This document shows positions 43,818-53,261 of a stretch of DNA of 64,000 nucleotides, in pieces. Source of the DNA: Rhizobium sp. NZLR1. GTDB taxonomy: Bacteria > Pseudomonadota > Alphaproteobacteria > Rhizobiales > Rhizobiaceae. Numbering within the stretch: the stretch's first letter is position 1; each line of letters opens with the position of its first letter. The notes under the pieces were generated by a model. It ran no database searches and was not told where the DNA came from. It was given only the letters and a program-made list of their open reading frames with translations. Where the stretch lies: NCBI RefSeq assembly GCF_017357385.1, contig NZ_CP071632.1, positions 2,671,501 through 2,735,500 of the forward strand. The letters run 5' to 3'. The position numbers and the translations under genes are program-made.

Positions 43818-45263
43818 CTAATTTTTCAGGAATTTCCGGTGTCCGGATACTTCAGCTCCCGCCTCCGCCGGCAATTGCAGGAAACGCAGCACCGAGACCA
43901 TGCCGATCGCGCCAACCACGACGAAAGCCCAGCGGAAATCGGCAAGAACGGGATTGTCGGCGCCTCTCAGAGCCGCGGCGATATTGAGGACGGCCGCCGC
44001 CACCGCCACGCCGAGCAGCATCGATACCTGCTGCAGCATGCTCGACAGCGTCGAGGCCGAACTTCGTTGCGCCGGGCCGATATCGGCGAAGGCGAGCGTG
44101 TTCAGCGCGGTGAATTCCATCGACCGCGACAGGCCGGCGAGGAAAAGCAGCGCATAGGTGAAAAACTGTGGCGTTTCCGGCGAGAGGAAACCGCAGGCGG
44201 CGATCGAAAGTGCCGCGATCAGCCCGTTGAACACAAGCACGAAGCGGAAGCCGAAGAAGCGCAGGAGCGGCGTCGTCACCGTCTTCATGCCGAGATTGCC
44301 GAGGAAATAGACGAGCAGATAGGCGCCGGCGGCAATCGAACTCAGCCCGAAACCGAGCTGGAACAACAGAGGCAGCAGGAACGGTGTCGCATTGATCGCC
44401 ACCCTGCAGGCCGTGCCTGCCGACAGCGTCGACATCGAGAACGTCTGGATGCGGAAGGCCGAAAGCTCGAGCAGCGGATTATCGACGGTGAGGAAATGCC
44501 GTGTCGCCATGACAGACAGCACGACGCCCGCCGCCAGCATTGATATGACCGGCAAAAGCCCACCTTCCCATTTGATCGAAAGCTCCAGGGCGGCGAGAAG
44601 AAAAGTCAGCCCTGCCGCGCTCAGGATGAAGCCGACAAAATCCAGCCGGCCGGGATTGGCCTCGCGCTGCTCCGGCACGAAGCGCAGCACCAGTGCCATG
44701 CCGAGAATGCCGATCGGGATGTTGATGAGGAAGTTCCAGTGCCAGCTGGCATAGGTGGTGATGAAGCCGCCGAGCACCGGGCCGATCACCGGCGCCGTCA
44801 GCGCCGGCCAGGTGATCAACGCGATCGCCTGGACGAGTTCGGACTTGCGGGCGTTTTTCAGCACGATGATGCGCCCGACAGGCGTCATCAGTGCGCTGCC
44901 CGCCCCCTGGACGGCGCGCCACAGCACAAATTCCGCCAGGCTGCCGGACAGCCCGCAGAACAGCGAGGCGGCGGTAAAGACGGCGATCGACATCAGGAAG
45001 ATACGGCGCGCACCGAACCTGTCGCCGAGCCAGCCCGACAAAGGAATGAAGGCTGCCATCGTCAGCATGTAGACGGTGATGCCGATGCTCATCGACACCG
45101 GCTGTACATTAAAGCTTGCCGCCATCTGCGGCAGCGAGGTGGCGACGATCGTGCCGTCGAGGATCTGCATGAAGAAGGAAACGGCAACAACCAGCGCCAC
45201 GATCTTCGCCTGGCGGCCGCTTGCCGCCTCTTGCCGATTCTCGCTCGTCTCTGCCGTGGTCAT
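43818..45263 (-). CDS. MFS drug exporter, DHA2/EmrB-type (14-TMS) family
   Basis: 481 aa from MTTAETSENRQEAASG (45263). First helix VSFFMQILDGTIVATSLPQM is diagnostic of the DHA2 family, and the WLGDRFGARRIF loop is the MFS motif A. Proton-driven export of hydrophobic compounds is expected. No EmrA adaptor is adjacent. The frame stays open upstream to 45674 but those residues are not membrane-protein-like. A hairpin plus terminator lies 190 nt upstream. Confidence 0.9.
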   Translation of the reverse strand: MTTAETSENRQEAASGRQAKIVALVVAVSFFMQILDGTIVATSLPQMAASFNVQPVSMSIGITVYMLTMAAFIPLSGWLGDRFGARRIFLMSIAVFTAASLFCGLSGSLAEFVLWRAVQGAGSALMTPVGRIIVLKNARKSELVQAIALITWPALTAPVIGPVLGGFITTYASWHWNFLINIPIGILGMALVLRFVPEQREANPGRLDFVGFILSAAGLTFLLAALELSIKWEGGLLPVISMLAAGVVLSVMATRHFLTVDNPLLELSAFRIQTFSMSTLSAGTACRVAINATPFLLPLLFQLGFGLSSIAAGAYLLVYFLGNLGMKTVTTPLLRFFGFRFVLVFNGLIAALSIAACGFLSPETPQFFTYALLFLAGLSRSMEFTALNTLAFADIGPAQRSSASTLSSMLQQVSMLLGVAVAAAVLNIAAALRGADNPVLADFRWAFVVVGAIGMVSVLRFLQLPAEAGAEVSGHRKFLKN

Positions 45264-45452
45264 CGATCTGCCAATGAAAAGTCTGGATGCCGCGGCAGGA
45301 AAACGGGAAGGAAGCCGATCGGAGATCTGCCGCGCGGGAGAACGCGGAAACACGCCGCGCACTGGCTGCATACGCTCGTTGCGCACGGCCGGAAAGGCTA
45401 AATCTCGCACTGCTCGGGAATATTCCCGACGCGGCGGGCGGCGCGACCTTAA

Positions 45453-45511
45453 GAAAAAGGCCCCGCCGGAGCGAGGCCAAGTTTGAACCGCTCCCGGGAA
45501 AACAGGAGCGG
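45453..45511 (-). terminator. Two-hairpin terminator: attenuator of the MFS gene or end of a small RNA
   Basis: On the minus strand a 7-bp hairpin (arms 45505-45511 and 45488-45494) is followed by an 8-bp stem (45471-45478 with 45459-45466, loop of 4) and then T5 (45458-45454), a textbook intrinsic terminator. No protein gene on this strand ends here; the next minus gene is the MFS exporter 190 nt further on. Confidence 0.75.
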
Positions 45512-45674
45512 CGTCGAGGTCCATATCCTGCGGCCAATCTCGCCGCGAGGTCAGATTTCCCCGTATCGGTACGCTCGCGAACGAAATTTCCAAGAAGCGC
45601 TGAGATTGGTCCCGCAAACTCCCCGCCCGCTTGGCGAGCCACCTGTGCAGTGCAGCAACGATTGCCGCTTGCAA

Positions 45675-45714
45675 TGTTTATATAAATTGCTATTACTAAA
45701 CACATTGCTAAACA
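45675..45714 (+). promoter_or_regulatory. AT-rich operator-like region upstream of the ABC/DHA operon
   Basis: tgttta (45675-45680) is inverted relative to two taaaca copies (45697-45702 and 45709-45714), within a markedly AT-rich stretch 90 nt before the binding-protein gene. Likely promoter with a repressor site; the regulator is not identified. Confidence 0.45.
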
Positions 45715-45804
45715 TGATGATTGAGGAGTTCATGTGAGCATTCTCTGAAATGGGTGAACATGCGACGCCGGCGGGGAGCCGGCCCTTGGTTCTGGGAGGA
45801 ACTT

Positions 45805-47130
45805 ATGCAGAAAACATCGAAAGCCCTTTTGGGGCTCGCCACGGCATTCGTCATGTCGTCGGCATTGCCCAATCTCGCCAAAGCCGATGAACTGACGCTC
45901 TGCTGGGCCGCATGGGATCCCGCCAACGCGCTCGTCGAGCTGTCGAAGGATTTCACCGCCAAGACTGGCACGCAGATGAAATTCGAATTCGTTCCCTGGA
46001 CGAGTTACGCCGACCGCTTCCTCAACGAGCTGAATTCCCATGGCAAGCTCTGCGATCTCATCATCGGTGACAGCCAGTGGATCGGCGGCTCGGCCGAAAA
46101 CGGCCACTACGTCAAGCTCAACGACTTCTTCGACAAGGAAGGCATCAAGATGGATGACTTCGTGCCGGCGACGGTCGTCGGCTACTCGGAATGGCCGAAG
46201 AACACGCCGAACTATTGGGCGCTGCCGGCCATGGGCGATGTCGTCGGCTGGACCTACCGCAAGGACTGGTTCGAGAAACCGGAACTGCAGAAGGAGTTCA
46301 AGGGAAAATATGGCCGGGATCTGGCCGCCCCCAAGACCTATGATGAGCTGAAGCAGATCGCCGAATTCTTCCAGAAGCGCGAGATCGACGGCAAGACCGT
46401 CTACGGCGCCTCGATCTATACAGAGCGCGGCTCTGAAGGCATCACCATGGGCGTTACCAACGTCCTCTACGACTGGGGTTTCCAGTACGAGAACCCGAAG
46501 AAGCCCTACGACATGGAAGGCTTCGTCAACTCGGCCGATGCGGTGAAGGGACTGGAATTCTACAAGTCCCTTTATGATTGCTGCACACCGCCCGGCAGCT
46601 CGAACGTCTACATGGTCGAATCCGCCGATGCCTTCAAATCCGGCCAGGTTGCCATGCAGATGAACTTCGCCTTCACCTGGCCCGGTCTTTACAAGGACGA
46701 GAAGGTCGGCGGCGACAAGATCGGCTTCTTCCCCAATCCGGCTGAAAAGGCGCATTTCGCCCAGCTCGGCGGACAGGGCATTTCGGTCGTCTCCTATTCC
46801 GACAAGAAGGACGCAGCACTTCAATACATCAAGTGGTTCGCCCAGCCTGACGTTCAGGCCAAGTGGTGGGAACTCGGCGGTTATTCCTGCCTGAATTCCG
46901 TCGTCAATGCGCCAGGCTTTGCCAAGAGCCAGCCCTACGCCCAGGCCTTCCTGGACTCCATGGCGATCGTCAAGGATTTCTGGGCCGAACCAAGCTATGC
47001 CACCCTCCTGCAGGACATGCAGAAACGCGTCCATAACTACGTCGTTGCCGGCAACGGCACAGCCAAGGAAGCGCTCGACGGTCTGGTGAAGGACTGGGAA
47101 GAAGTCTTCAAGGACGACGGCAAGATCTAG
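45805..47130 (+). CDS. ABC transporter solute-binding protein (carbohydrate/polyol type)
   Basis: 441 aa from ATG 45805 (GGGAGG upstream). Signal peptide ends AKA-DE near residue 28. Cluster B (MalE-like) fold; contains GDSQWIGGSAENGHYVKLND and WALPAMGDVVGWTYRKDWF. First gene of the large operon; the downstream dihydroxyacetone kinase genes suggest a polyol or triose ligand, not proven by sequence. Confidence 0.9.
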   Translation: MQKTSKALLGLATAFVMSSALPNLAKADELTLCWAAWDPANALVELSKDFTAKTGTQMKFEFVPWTSYADRFLNELNSHGKLCDLIIGDSQWIGGSAENGHYVKLNDFFDKEGIKMDDFVPATVVGYSEWPKNTPNYWALPAMGDVVGWTYRKDWFEKPELQKEFKGKYGRDLAAPKTYDELKQIAEFFQKREIDGKTVYGASIYTERGSEGITMGVTNVLYDWGFQYENPKKPYDMEGFVNSADAVKGLEFYKSLYDCCTPPGSSNVYMVESADAFKSGQVAMQMNFAFTWPGLYKDEKVGGDKIGFFPNPAEKAHFAQLGGQGISVVSYSDKKDAALQYIKWFAQPDVQAKWWELGGYSCLNSVVNAPGFAKSQPYAQAFLDSMAIVKDFWAEPSYATLLQDMQKRVHNYVVAGNGTAKEALDGLVKDWEEVFKDDGKI

Positions 47131-47264
47131 TGTCCGACCACAGGACAGGCGGCACCCCTCTGCGCGCCATCCTTACCTGGATGGCGGCCCGGATCGGCAG
47201 ACGAGCCGGGCCGCCAGATCTCCCATATCCCAAAAGACCCACATCCCAAAGATCGGGTGAAAAC

Positions 47265-48233
47265 TTGACCATTTCCCATTCCTCCATAGTCGAGAATGCA
47301 GTCGATGCGACAGCAAGGGCAACGCCGGTCTCGGTCGCCCGGCGCGTCCGCGGCCTCTCCGACAGGGCGATCGCCTGGCTGTTTATCGCTCCGGCGATCA
47401 TCCTGCTGCTGGCGATCAACATCTTCCCGCTGATCTGGGCAATCTATCTCTCCTTCACCAATTACCGCGCCAACCGGCCGAATGCGCCGGTTCAGGGCGT
47501 CGGCCTTGGAAATTACCAGCGCGTTCTGAACGACCCCGATATCTGGCAGGCGATGCAGACCACCGCGCATTTCGTCTTCTGGACCATCCTCCTGCAGACG
47601 GTGATCGGCTTCAGCCTTGCCTATCTGATCGACCGCAAGTTTCGCGGCCATGCCTTCTGGACAACGATCATCCTGATCCCAATGATGCTGTCGCCCGCCG
47701 TCGTCGGCAATTTCTGGCGCTTCCTCTACGAGCCGCAAATCGGCCTCTTCGCCTATGCGGTGTCGCTGGTATCAGGCATTCCAACCTCCGATATCCAGAT
47801 GCTCGGCAATGTCACTCTGGCGCCCTGGGCGATTATCATCGTCGATACCTGGATGTGGACGCCTTATGTGATGCTGATCTGCCTCGCCGGCCTGCGCTCG
47901 ATCCCCGACTATATCTACGAAGCGGCCGAGGTCGACCGCGCCTCGCCGTGGCGCCAGTTCTGGTCGATCACCGTGCCGATGGCCCTGCCCTTCATCATGC
48001 TCGCCGTGCTCTTCCGTGGCATCGAGAATTTCAAGATGTTCGACATGGTGACGCTGCTCACCGGCGGCGGGCCGGGCTCCGTCACCGAGGTTGCCTCGAT
48101 CACGCTGAAGCGCGTCGCCTTCGAAAGCTGGGCGACCGGCCGGGCCTCGGCTTTCGCCATCGTCCTCTTCGTCGCGGTGTTCGGCCTCGCCAACATCTAT
48201 GTCAAGGCATTGAACAGGGTGAAGCAACGATGA
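47265..48233 (+). CDS. ABC transporter permease 1
   Basis: About 322 aa from TTG 47265 (LTISHSSIVENAV). The frame is open up to GTG 47130, which overlaps the previous stop, but the extra 45 residues are Pro/Arg-rich and look non-native. Six helices (first at WLFIAPAIILLLAINIFPL) and the EAA loop EAAEVDRASPWRQFWSITVP. MalF-type. Stop overlaps the next ATG (ATGA). Confidence 0.9.
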   Translation: MTISHSSIVENAVDATARATPVSVARRVRGLSDRAIAWLFIAPAIILLLAINIFPLIWAIYLSFTNYRANRPNAPVQGVGLGNYQRVLNDPDIWQAMQTTAHFVFWTILLQTVIGFSLAYLIDRKFRGHAFWTTIILIPMMLSPAVVGNFWRFLYEPQIGLFAYAVSLVSGIPTSDIQMLGNVTLAPWAIIIVDTWMWTPYVMLICLAGLRSIPDYIYEAAEVDRASPWRQFWSITVPMALPFIMLAVLFRGIENFKMFDMVTLLTGGGPGSVTEVASITLKRVAFESWATGRASAFAIVLFVAVFGLANIYVKALNRVKQR

Positions 48234-49183
48234 CCGCCGCCAACTCAGCCCATTCGGTCGTCGAACCGAACCGTTCCAGCAAGCGCATCGCCGGCACGAT
48301 CGTCATCCTCTATGCGCTGATCACCCTCATCCCGCTCGTCTGGATCTTCCTGACCAGCATCAAATCGCCGCCGGATTCGATCAGTTATCCGCCGAAGATC
48401 GTCTTCACGCCGTCGCTCGAAGGTTATTGCAACCTGTTCACCACGCGTACGCGGCAGACTCCCGACTATATCGCCTCGCTGCCGGCGCCGGCCGGCACCT
48501 GCGAGGAGGTGACGCGCAAGCGCAACATGGTGATCGCCGGCCCGTCGAATTTCCTGCCGCGTTTCATCAATTCGCTGGTAATCGCCTTCGGCTCCACCTT
48601 CCTCGCGGTCTTCCTCGGCACGCTCGCCGCCTATGGCTTCTCGCGCTTCAAGGTGCCGCTTGCCGATGACCTGCTGTTCTTCATCCTGTCGACGCGCATG
48701 ATGCCGCCGATTGCCGTCGCCATCCCGATCTACCTGATGTATCGCGAGCTCGGTCTGTCGGACACGGCCGTGGGCATGATCCTGCTCTACACCGCCGTCA
48801 ACGTCTCGCTCGCCGTCTGGCTGCTCAAGGGTTTCATCGACGAAATCCCGCGCGAATACGAGGAAGCGGCGATGATCGACGGCTATACGAGGCTGCAGGC
48901 CTTCCGCAAGGTGGTGCTGCCGCAGGCCACAACCGGTATCGCCGCCACCGCGATCTTCTGCCTGATCTTCGCCTGGAACGAATATGCCTTCGCCGCCCTT
49001 CTGACCTCGGGCGAGGCGCAGACCGCGCCGCCCTTCATCCCGACGATCATCGGCGAAGGCGGGCAGGACTGGCCGGCTGTTGCCGCCGGCACGACGATCT
49101 TCCTGATCCCGATCCTCGTCTTCACGATTCTCCTGCGCAAGCAGCTGCTGCGCGGCATCACCTTCGGAGCCGTCCGCAAATGA
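48230..49183 (+). CDS. ABC transporter permease 2
   Basis: 317 aa, MalG-type. Six helices and the EAA loop EYEEAAMIDGYTRLQAFRKV. A longer periplasmic loop (about residues 50-100) with two cysteines (YCNLF and GTCEEV) follows helix 1, unusual for the family. 4-bp overlaps at both ends. Confidence 0.92.
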   Translation: MTAANSAHSVVEPNRSSKRIAGTIVILYALITLIPLVWIFLTSIKSPPDSISYPPKIVFTPSLEGYCNLFTTRTRQTPDYIASLPAPAGTCEEVTRKRNMVIAGPSNFLPRFINSLVIAFGSTFLAVFLGTLAAYGFSRFKVPLADDLLFFILSTRMMPPIAVAIPIYLMYRELGLSDTAVGMILLYTAVNVSLAVWLLKGFIDEIPREYEEAAMIDGYTRLQAFRKVVLPQATTGIAATAIFCLIFAWNEYAFAALLTSGEAQTAPPFIPTIIGEGGQDWPAVAAGTTIFLIPILVFTILLRKQLLRGITFGAVRK

Positions 49184-49392
49184 CCCACCTGATCGAAACA
49201 CGCACCCCTGCCCGCCCAAAACGGCCGTTCTTCCTGCGCCGCGGCCCGATGGAGACCATCGCAACCGTTCTGATCGGGCTCGGCTTCCTAATGCTGTTCC
49301 AACCCTTCCTACTGGTGCTCTACACCTATTCGCTGGTCACCCTGCTTGCAGGCACGGTGATGTTCATCATCGTCTCAAAATTCCCGGAGTGA
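49180..49392 (+). CDS. 70-aa membrane protein of the transporter operon
   Basis: A basic N-terminus (residues 1-22) precedes two hydrophobic segments (about 26-43 and 48-65). It overlaps permease 2 by 4 bp and ends 3 bp before the first ATPase gene. The position and coupling imply a transporter accessory subunit. I know of similar small proteins in some polyol-type ABC loci, but no function is established. Confidence 0.75.
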   Translation: MTHLIETRTPARPKRPFFLRRGPMETIATVLIGLGFLMLFQPFLLVLYTYSLVTLLAGTVMFIIVSKFPE

Positions 49393-49395
49393 ACC

Positions 49396-50493
49396 ATGGC
49401 GGACATCCGGATCGAAAATCTCCGCAAGGAGTTCGGCAGCTTCGTCGCCGTGCAGGATTCGAGCTTCACTGTTCATGACGGCGAGTTCCTGGCGCTGCTC
49501 GGGCCTTCCGGCTGCGGCAAGACGACGACGCTTCGCATGATCGCCGGTCTCGAGCTGCCGAGCAGCGGCAAGATCTATCTCGACGGCGAGGATGTTACGT
49601 TCAACCGCGCCAGCGCCCGCGACATCGCCTTCGTCTTCCAACTCTTCGCACTCTACCCGCATATGAACGTGCGCAGGAATATCGGCTTCCCTTTGCTGTC
49701 GCAGGGCATGGCCAAGGCCGAAATCCGTCAGCGTGTCGAAGAGACCGCTCGGCTGCTGCAGATCGATCATATTCTCAACCGCTCGGTATCGGGCCTGGCC
49801 GGCGGCGACCGGCAGCGCGTGGCGCTCGGCCGTGCCATCGTCCGGCGCCCGAAATGCTTCCTGATGGACGAGCCGCTCGGCACGCTCGACGCCGAGTTCC
49901 GCGAGATCATGGTCCACGAGCTGCGTGAACTGCACAACCGAATCCACGCGACCACCGTCTACGTCACCCACGACCAGCACGAGGCGATGGCGATGGCCGA
50001 CAAGATCGCCGTCATGAACCATGGCGTCATCGAGCAGTTCGGCACGCCGCAGGAGATCTATGCCAAGCCCGCAACCATGTATGTCGCCGATTTCATCGGT
50101 TCGCCGCCGATGAACTTCATGCGCTTCACCTCGGGCCTGAAAAGCGGCGACCGCTCCATCCTGCTCGACGGCGCCGATGTCGCCGTTCCCGAGATCCGAG
50201 AGGACATGGCCGAAAGCGAGCTGGCGCTCGGCGTGCGGCCGGAACATATCCGCTTCAGCGACGCCTCGGCGCTCCGCGGCGCCATCTACGGCAGCGAATA
50301 TCTCGGCACCAATCAGGTCGTGGCTGTGGAAACCCCGGGCGGCCTGATCAAGGCCCGTGTTCCCGCCAATCGCAGCTTCCGGATCGGCGAAACCGTCGGC
50401 CTCGAATTCAACCCGGAAAAACTCGCGCTCTTCGACTGCACATCGGGCCGTGCGGTGGCATCCTCGCTCTATCAGGAGACCCGGCATGGCTGA
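49396..50493 (+). CDS. ABC transporter ATP-binding protein 1
   Basis: 365 aa. Walker A GPSGCGKTT (residues about 36-44), signature SGLAGGDRQR (LAGGD where LSGGQ is usual), Walker B FLMDEPLGTLDA, H-loop THD, and a C-terminal MalK-like TOBE/OB domain. Overlaps the second ATPase gene by 8 bp. Two different ATPases suggest a heterodimeric motor. Confidence 0.92.
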   Translation: MADIRIENLRKEFGSFVAVQDSSFTVHDGEFLALLGPSGCGKTTTLRMIAGLELPSSGKIYLDGEDVTFNRASARDIAFVFQLFALYPHMNVRRNIGFPLLSQGMAKAEIRQRVEETARLLQIDHILNRSVSGLAGGDRQRVALGRAIVRRPKCFLMDEPLGTLDAEFREIMVHELRELHNRIHATTVYVTHDQHEAMAMADKIAVMNHGVIEQFGTPQEIYAKPATMYVADFIGSPPMNFMRFTSGLKSGDRSILLDGADVAVPEIREDMAESELALGVRPEHIRFSDASALRGAIYGSEYLGTNQVVAVETPGGLIKARVPANRSFRIGETVGLEFNPEKLALFDCTSGRAVASSLYQETRHG

Positions 50494-51514
50494 TGTCATC
50501 CTCAGGAACCTCGCCAAACGCTTCGGCGATACCCAGGCCTTGGCCGACCTCGATCTTTCGATCCGCGACGGCGAGTTCGTCGTGCTGCTCGGTCCCACAG
50601 GCGCCGGCAAGACCACGACGCTGCGGCTGATCGCCGGCCTTGAAAGGCCGGATGGCGGTCGCATCGAGATCGGAGGCCGCGATGTCGCCGCCGAAGCACC
50701 CGCCGAGCGCGACGTCGCCTTCGTCTTCCAGCAATATTCGCTCTATCCGCACATGACGGTTTACGAGAACCTTGCCTTCCCGCTGAAGGCGCCGGTCCGT
50801 AAGCTGAGTGCGGTGGAGATCGACCGTCGCGTCCGCGAGGTCGCGCGTATGGTCCGCATCGACCACAAGCTGGAGAACCGCTCGACCAGGCTTTCCGGCG
50901 GCGAGATGCAGCGTGTCGCGATCGGCCGCGCGTTGGTCCGCCGGCCGGCGATCTATCTGATGGACGAGCCGCTCTCCTCTCTCGACGCCAAACTGCGCGC
51001 CGAACTGCGCCTGGAGCTGAAGCGCATCCAGAAGGAACTGGGCTCGACGCTGCTCTATGTCACCCACGACCAGGTGGAAGCGATGACCATGGCCGACCGC
51101 ATCGGCATCGTCGCCGAGGGGCGGCTGATGCAGGTCGGAACGCCGCGCGAGATCTACGGCAATCCCGCCAACCTGCATGTCGCCGCCCGTCTCGGCCAGC
51201 CGCACATCAACCTTCTGCCGGCGGACCTGCTCCCGGGCGGCCAGCCGCCGGCCGGCACGAAGACGGTCGGCGCCCGCACCGAACATCTCGACATCATCGT
51301 CGGCAAGGAAGCCAATGCCGCCATCGACTGGATCGAGCATCTCGGCGACCAGAACCATCTGCACATCAGGGTTGCCGATCCCAAGCAGCCCGCGCGGGAT
51401 CACAAGCTCGTGACACTTGCTGATCCATATCTGGCGATTGCGCCGGGTGACCGGATCAGCCTGACGCTGCGCGATCCGCTTTATTTCGATGCGGCTGGAC
51501 AGCGCCTGTCCTGA
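50486..51514 (+). CDS. ABC transporter ATP-binding protein 2
   Basis: 342 aa from MADVILRNLAKRFGDTQ. Walker A GPTGAGKTT, signature RLSGGEMQR, Walker B YLMDEPLSSLDA, C-terminal regulatory domain. More canonical than ATPase 1. Followed after 53 bp by the DhaK-DhaL fusion gene. Confidence 0.92.
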   Translation: MADVILRNLAKRFGDTQALADLDLSIRDGEFVVLLGPTGAGKTTTLRLIAGLERPDGGRIEIGGRDVAAEAPAERDVAFVFQQYSLYPHMTVYENLAFPLKAPVRKLSAVEIDRRVREVARMVRIDHKLENRSTRLSGGEMQRVAIGRALVRRPAIYLMDEPLSSLDAKLRAELRLELKRIQKELGSTLLYVTHDQVEAMTMADRIGIVAEGRLMQVGTPREIYGNPANLHVAARLGQPHINLLPADLLPGGQPPAGTKTVGARTEHLDIIVGKEANAAIDWIEHLGDQNHLHIRVADPKQPARDHKLVTLADPYLAIAPGDRISLTLRDPLYFDAAGQRLS

Positions 51515-51567
51515 CCGGCAAACAGACGTGACGATGGCATGAAAAACAAACAGACGGGTCTCGATCG

Positions 51568-53208
51568 ATGAAACACTTCTTCAACCGCAGAGAAAGCATC
51601 GTTACCGAAGCTCTGGACGGTCTGCTCCTGACGAGCGGCAGCGGTCGTCTCGCCCGCCTCGACAGCTTTCCCGACATCAAAGTGATTCTGCGCGCGGATT
51701 GGGACAAGTCGAAGGTGGCGATCATCTCGGGCGGCGGCGCAGGCCATGAGCCCTCCCATGCCGGCTTCGTCGGCAAGGGCATGCTGACGGCGGCCGTATC
51801 CGGCGAAATCTTCGCCTCGCCGAGCGTCGATGCCGTGCTGACGGCGATCCGCGCCGTGACCGGCCCGAAGGGCGCGCTGCTGATCGTCAAAAACTACACC
51901 GGCGACCGCCTGAATTTCGGCCTCGCCGCCGAAAAAGCGCGCGCCGAAGGCTTCGACGTCGAGATGGTCATCGTCGCCGACGATATCGCCATCCCCGACA
52001 TCAACCAGCCGCGCGGCGTCGCCGGCACGCTGTTCGTCCACAAGATCGCAAGCTATCACGCCGAAAGGGGCGACGACCTGAAGACCGTCGCGGCCCATGC
52101 CGCCTCAGCAGCGGGCGACATCGTCTCGCTTGGCATGTCACTCTCCACTTGCAGCGTGCCCGGCCAGGCGCATGAGGATCGTCTCGGTGCCGACGAGGGC
52201 GAACTCGGCCTCGGCATCCATGGCGAGCCGGGCGTCGAGCGCATCACGCTGCAGCCGGTTGCCGATATTGTCGCGACCATGGTGGCGCGCCTGTCACCGA
52301 CATTGCGCGAAGGAGCAAGCCACGCCCTCCTCATCAACAATCTCGGCGCCGTGCCGCCGCTCGAAATGGCGGTCATTGCCAATGCCGTGCTCTCCTCGCC
52401 GCTTGGCCGCCGCGTCCGGCTGATCATCGGGCCGGCGCCGATGATGACCGCGCTCAATATGAACGGTTTCTCGCTGTCGCTGATCCGGCTGGATGCCGCT
52501 CGCGAGGCGGCGCTGACGGTGGCGGTCGAACCGCATGCCTGGATGCCTGCCGTCGAACGCCACGAGATCAACGTCATCGCCGCACCGAGGGCGGCGGCCG
52601 GCATGAATGGCGCGGCCGCAGCCGGGGAAAACACGCGCAACCGTCGCCTGATCACGGCGCTCTGCGAGCATCTGATCTCGCAGGAAAGCGAACTCAACAG
52701 GCTGGACGGCCGCGTCGGCGACGGCGATACCGGCTCGACAGTGGCGACAGGCGCCCGCAGCGTGCTTGCCCGCCTCGACACGCTGCCGCTCGACCGGCCG
52801 GCGGCAACGCTCGCCTCGCTCGGCGATATCCTCGGCACCAGCATGGGCGGGTCGAGCGGCGTGCTGCTGTCGATCTTCTTCACCGCGGCGGCAAAAGCGA
52901 TGGCTGACAAAGCCGACATCGCCGCTGCCCTTCTTGCCGGGCTCGATAGGATGACGTTCTATGGCGGCGCCGGAGTCGGCGACCGGACGATGGTCGATGC
53001 CTTGGCACCCGCCTTGAAGGCCTTTGCATCCGGCGATATCGCCGCCGCAGCGAGGGCTGCGGCAGCCGGTGCCGAGTCGACGAAGACGATGATGAAGGCA
53101 AGAGCCGGACGCGCCACCTATGTCGGCGAAAGGGATCTGGCGGGCGTCGCCGATCCCGGCGCCGTCGCGGTTGCCGGCGCGTTCGGGGTGGTGGCAAGCC
53201 TCGTCTGA
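51568..53208 (+). CDS. DhaK-DhaL fusion dihydroxyacetone kinase
   Basis: 546 aa. DhaK part (residues about 1-330): GGGAGHEPSHAGFVG and the substrate-linking His218 in LGLGIHGEPG. A short linker follows, then a DhaL part (about 355-546) with the nucleotide/metal motif GRVGDGDTGST at 382-391. The fusion resembles ATP-using kinases, yet the operon also encodes the separate PTS-type subunits. Phosphorylates dihydroxyacetone or a related triose or tetrose. Confidence 0.92.
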   Translation: MKHFFNRRESIVTEALDGLLLTSGSGRLARLDSFPDIKVILRADWDKSKVAIISGGGAGHEPSHAGFVGKGMLTAAVSGEIFASPSVDAVLTAIRAVTGPKGALLIVKNYTGDRLNFGLAAEKARAEGFDVEMVIVADDIAIPDINQPRGVAGTLFVHKIASYHAERGDDLKTVAAHAASAAGDIVSLGMSLSTCSVPGQAHEDRLGADEGELGLGIHGEPGVERITLQPVADIVATMVARLSPTLREGASHALLINNLGAVPPLEMAVIANAVLSSPLGRRVRLIIGPAPMMTALNMNGFSLSLIRLDAAREAALTVAVEPHAWMPAVERHEINVIAAPRAAAGMNGAAAAGENTRNRRLITALCEHLISQESELNRLDGRVGDGDTGSTVATGARSVLARLDTLPLDRPAATLASLGDILGTSMGGSSGVLLSIFFTAAAKAMADKADIAAALLAGLDRMTFYGGAGVGDRTMVDALAPALKAFASGDIAAAARAAAAGAESTKTMMKARAGRATYVGERDLAGVADPGAVAVAGAFGVVASLV

Positions 53209-53261
53209 CCGGAGTAAAGTTTGAGAGCCGCGTGGCAGGCGCGGCGACAGGGAGGATGGCA

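Noticed and set aside
45730..47034. 434-codon minus-strand frame opposite the solute-binding protein gene
   Set aside because: Mirror of codon-biased coding DNA; the plus-strand product has a signal peptide and known fold.
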